DNA from: RBG-13-43-22 sp040755035
GTDB lineage: Bacteria; Desulfobacterota; RBG-13-43-22
Direction: 5' to 3'
DNA: 8,153 nt
Assembly: GCA_040755035.1 (NCBI GenBank)
Contig: JBFMBU010000227.1
Coordinates: forward strand, 1-8,153
Below are positions 6,048-8,153 of this stretch, one piece after another; position 1 is the stretch's first letter, and each line of letters opens with the position of its first letter. Under the pieces are notes generated by a model. It saw nothing but the letters and a program-made list of their open reading frames with translations, made no database searches and was not told where the DNA came from. The position numbers and the translations under genes are program-made.

Positions 6048-7064
6048 ATGTTGAAATGGTTTCGTTCCAAAGACCAGGAGGCTACCCCTCCCGGTAACGA
6101 ATTGGACCGAGTGACTCCGGAAGTATCCTCCCCTTCAACCGCGGCACAGGAAAACAAGAAAGGCTTTTTCGCCCGACTTAAAGATCGGTTGACCAAAACC
6201 CGGGAAACCCTGGTAACCCGTGTGGATCGCCTGGTTTTAGGGAAAAAAGAGATTGATGAAGACCTGCTGGAGGAGTTGGAAGAAATATTGATCACCTCAG
6301 ACCTGGGAGTCCTGACCACCCAGGCCCTAATTGATTCCATTCAACAAAAAGTCAAGAGAAGGGAACTGGACGACCCGGAACGGCTGAAGGCTTATCTGCA
6401 ACAGGAAATTCAACAGTTTCTGGATGTACCCCAAAAAAGGATTGATTCGTCCCTAAAACCTTTTGTCATCCTGATTATCGGTGTTAACGGGGTAGGGAAA
6501 ACAACGACCATCGGGAAACTGGCCGGGCGTTTCCAGGCTCAGGGGAAAAAAGTCCTGCTGGTGGCTGCCGACACCTTCCGGGCCGCCGCGGGTGAACAGT
6601 TGGAGATATGGGCCGGCCGATCCGGCGCGGAAATTATCCGGCAGAAGGAAGGCTCTGATCCCTCGGCTGTGGTTTTTGACGCCCTCAAGGCCGCCAAGGC
6701 CCGGGAGATGGATTTGGTTCTGATCGATACCGCCGGACGGCTGCATACCCGGGTCAATCTCATGGAGGAATTAAAGAAGATACGGAGGGTGGTACAGAAA
6801 GCAATACCCGAAGGACCTCACCTTACCTGGTTGATCCTGGATGCGACCATGGGGCAAAACGCCATTTCCCAGGCCCGTCTCTTTCATGAAGCCATGGAAG
6901 TAGACGGCATTATTCTGACCAAGCTGGATGGGACAGCCAAAGGCGGGATCATCGTCGGGATCAGCAATGAATTAAAGATCCCCATTGAATACATAGGCAT
7001 CGGCGAAAAGGCCGATGATTTACAGCCCTTCAATCCGGAGGAGTTCGTTCAGGCCTTGTTTTAA
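6048..7064 (+). CDS. ftsY: Signal recognition particle receptor FtsY
   Basis: GTPase of 338 residues that docks ribosome-SRP (Ffh) complexes at the inner membrane for co-translational insertion of membrane proteins. Residues 1-35 are a short, poorly conserved A-region. Residues 39-60 (GFFARLKDRLTKTRETL) form the basic amphipathic helix expected to touch lipid. The N domain follows, with the acidic EIDEDLLEELEEIL helix, then the G domain. G1 is GVNGVGKTT (145-153, Lys151), the SRP-type insertion-box motif DTFRAAA starts at 175, G3 is DTAGR (227-231), and G4 is TKLDGTAKGG (from 291). The closing GIGEKADDLQPF (from 317) is the SRP-GTPase C-terminal signature. All GTPase motifs are intact. The short A-region suggests a compact FtsY, unlike the long acidic E. 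coli form. AAGAAGG at 6034-6040 is a good ribosome site 7 bases before the ATG. It converges on the M16 gene. Confidence 0.98.
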   Translation: MLKWFRSKDQEATPPGNELDRVTPEVSSPSTAAQENKKGFFARLKDRLTKTRETLVTRVDRLVLGKKEIDEDLLEELEEILITSDLGVLTTQALIDSIQQKVKRRELDDPERLKAYLQQEIQQFLDVPQKRIDSSLKPFVILIIGVNGVGKTTTIGKLAGRFQAQGKKVLLVAADTFRAAAGEQLEIWAGRSGAEIIRQKEGSDPSAVVFDALKAAKAREMDLVLIDTAGRLHTRVNLMEELKKIRRVVQKAIPEGPHLTWLILDATMGQNAISQARLFHEAMEVDGIILTKLDGTAKGGIIVGISNELKIPIEYIGIGEKADDLQPFNPEEFVQALF

Positions 7065-7084
7065 CCTTCAAAAGGATTTAGTAT

Positions 7085-7129
7085 AGGCCTTCGGGCTTTG
7101 AGAAGCTGAGTACAGGCTTCCGAGTTTTT
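7085..7129 (+). terminator. Tandem UNCG-loop hairpins after ftsY, probable terminator
   Basis: Two related units about 29 bases apart (7080-7105 and 7109-7135) each fold as a 5-base-pair stem with a UNCG tetraloop. Unit 1 is AGGCC-UUCG-GGCUU (7085-7098), followed by one more T. Unit 2 is AGGCU-UCCG-AGUUU (7114-7127), running into TTTTT at 7125-7129. The closing pair changes from C-G to U-A between copies while pairing is kept. Their position 20-65 bases after the ftsY stop, before a convergent gene, fits transcription termination. The stems are short and unit 2 has two G-U pairs, so efficiency may be modest. Confidence 0.5.
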
Positions 7130-7189
7130 CAGAAGGGTAGGTGAGGGTCATCCCGGTATAAAGGAGAAAACAGTCGGGGCCTTGGTCAG

Positions 7190-8153
7190 TTACCAGCTTT
7201 CTTTAAGCTGGATTTCTTTTTGATCCCCTACCACCACTAAAAGAAATTTATCCGGGTGGAGATATTTTCGAGCCACATTGAGAACGTCCTCGGCGGTTAT
7301 TTGGTTGATCAGCTTGGGATATTGTTCCGGAAAATCCGATCCAAGGCCATACAGTTCCATGGCTGAAAGCAAACGGACCATTTTGCCGTTGGAATCCATA
7401 CGCAGGGGAAAACTGCCGGTCAGGTAAGCCTTGGCCTCGGAAAGTTCAGTTTCCGATACACCCTTTTCGAGCAGATTCCTGATTTCTTTAATAATTTCAG
7501 AAAGAGCCCGATTGGCGTTTTGGTTTTTGGTCTCCACAGCGATTTGAAAAGCCCCCGGGTACTCCCTGGCGTCAAAATGACTGTAAATTCCATAGGTAAG
7601 GCCCAAGTTATCCCTGATATTGTCCACCAGACGGGAAACAAACCCCCCCCCACCCAAGATGTAATTCATGACCTGAAGGGCGTAAAAATCCGGATTGGAG
7701 CGGGCGATGCCCGGATGGCCCCAGACAATATTGGCTTGGGTTATGGGACGGTCGATTATTTCCGACACGGGTCTCGCCGGCAGGGGGACAGGAGGAAATA
7801 CCGGGCGGGTAACGGGTTTTGGTTCCCAATCTTTGAAAAGGGGACGTAGTAATTTTTCCCCTTCTTCTATGGAAATTTGTCCTACCACTACCATAGTAAT
7901 GTTATTGGGGCGATAATAGGTCTGATAAAACCGGACAATATCCTGGCGAGTTATGGAAGAAAGGGCTTCCAGGGTGCCTTCTTCCGGAAAGGCATAGGGG
8001 TGGGTCCCGAACATCTTTTTAGCAACGGTCAAGTGGGCCACTTGACGGGGATCTTCATCCATCCGTTTCAGCCGGGCCTTTAATTCCCCGATCTTCCGTT
8101 CGATTTCAGGAGGAGGGAAGAGGGGATTCAATAAAATATCGGAAAGGATGGTA
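7190..8153 (-). CDS. M16-family (zinc protease/pitrilysin-like) peptidase, C-terminal part
   Basis: The reading frame is open to the right edge; about 320 residues are visible and the TTG at 8131 is internal, preceded in frame by TILSDILL. The visible part begins in the first M16 domain (LLNPLFPPPEIERKI, then HLTVAKKMFGTHPYAFP and ITRQDIVRFYQTYYRPNN). It continues into the second domain, with LGGGGFVSRL and IRDNLGLTYGIYS, ending near the KFLLVVVGD strand. In the second domain Arg (codon 7613-7615) and Tyr (7592-7594) are seven residues apart, matching the R/Y substrate-contact pair known in M16 enzymes. The zinc-binding HxxEH motif would lie upstream, outside the window, so whether this is the catalytic subunit or a non-catalytic R/Y partner of a two-gene pair cannot be told. 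Such proteins are usually periplasmic, but the signal region is not visible. It is convergent with ftsY. Confidence 0.92.
   Translation of the reverse strand, partial: TILSDILLNPLFPPPEIERKIGELKARLKRMDEDPRQVAHLTVAKKMFGTHPYAFPEEGTLEALSSITRQDIVRFYQTYYRPNNITMVVVGQISIEEGEKLLRPLFKDWEPKPVTRPVFPPVPLPARPVSEIIDRPITQANIVWGHPGIARSNPDFYALQVMNYILGGGGFVSRLVDNIRDNLGLTYGIYSHFDAREYPGAFQIAVETKNQNANRALSEIIKEIRNLLEKGVSETELSEAKAYLTGSFPLRMDSNGKMVRLLSAMELYGLGSDFPEQYPKLINQITAEDVLNVARKYLHPDKFLLVVVGDQKEIQLKESW

Noticed and set aside
7520..7849. 109-residue plus-strand frame inside the M16 gene
   Set aside because: Antisense to conserved M16 sequence and without recognisable features.

Overview
The window looks like chromosomal DNA from a Gram-negative, motile bacterium, most likely of the deltaproteobacterial (Desulfobacterota-type) lineages. 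This is inferred from gene content and protein style: an SMC-type condensin, a periplasmic SPOR protein, chemoreceptors with almost no HAMP domain, FtsY, and an M16 zinc-protease family protein. No rRNA or other decisive taxonomic marker is present.

Layout. Positions 1-1647 (+) hold the C-terminal half of Smc, entering from the left edge. It overlaps by 4 bases a secreted SPOR-domain protein (1644-2474, +). A 273-base AT-rich gap follows, with a good match to a flagellar sigma-28 (FliA) promoter at 2627-2654. That promoter faces two tandem methyl-accepting chemotaxis proteins (2748-4283 and 4315-5757, +). The two receptors align without net gaps over about 480 residues, so they are a tandem duplication. 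The second has diverged at the signalling tip and at the predicted methylation sites. A GC-rich hairpin (5763-5805) follows the pair. Next is a 290-base non-coding stretch with several small inverted repeats and a candidate -10 box. Then come ftsY (6048-7064, +), a tandem pair of small UNCG-loop hairpins (7085-7129) that probably end its transcript, and a convergent M16 peptidase-family gene (7190-8153, -) whose N-terminal part lies beyond the right edge.

Functionally there are two layers. Smc (chromosome condensation), the SPOR protein (peptidoglycan or division-site binding) and FtsY (signal recognition particle receptor) are housekeeping or cell-cycle genes, and smc and ftsY are often neighbours in bacteria. 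The chemoreceptor pair is a behavioural module lying between them with its own apparent flagellar-regulon promoter. No cheA, cheW, cheR or cheB is in the window, so the receptors must use a signalling complex encoded elsewhere. I see no CRISPR array, tRNA, rRNA or insertion sequence. The points most worth following are the degenerate tip of the second receptor, the sigma-28 promoter, and the tandem covarying hairpins after ftsY.
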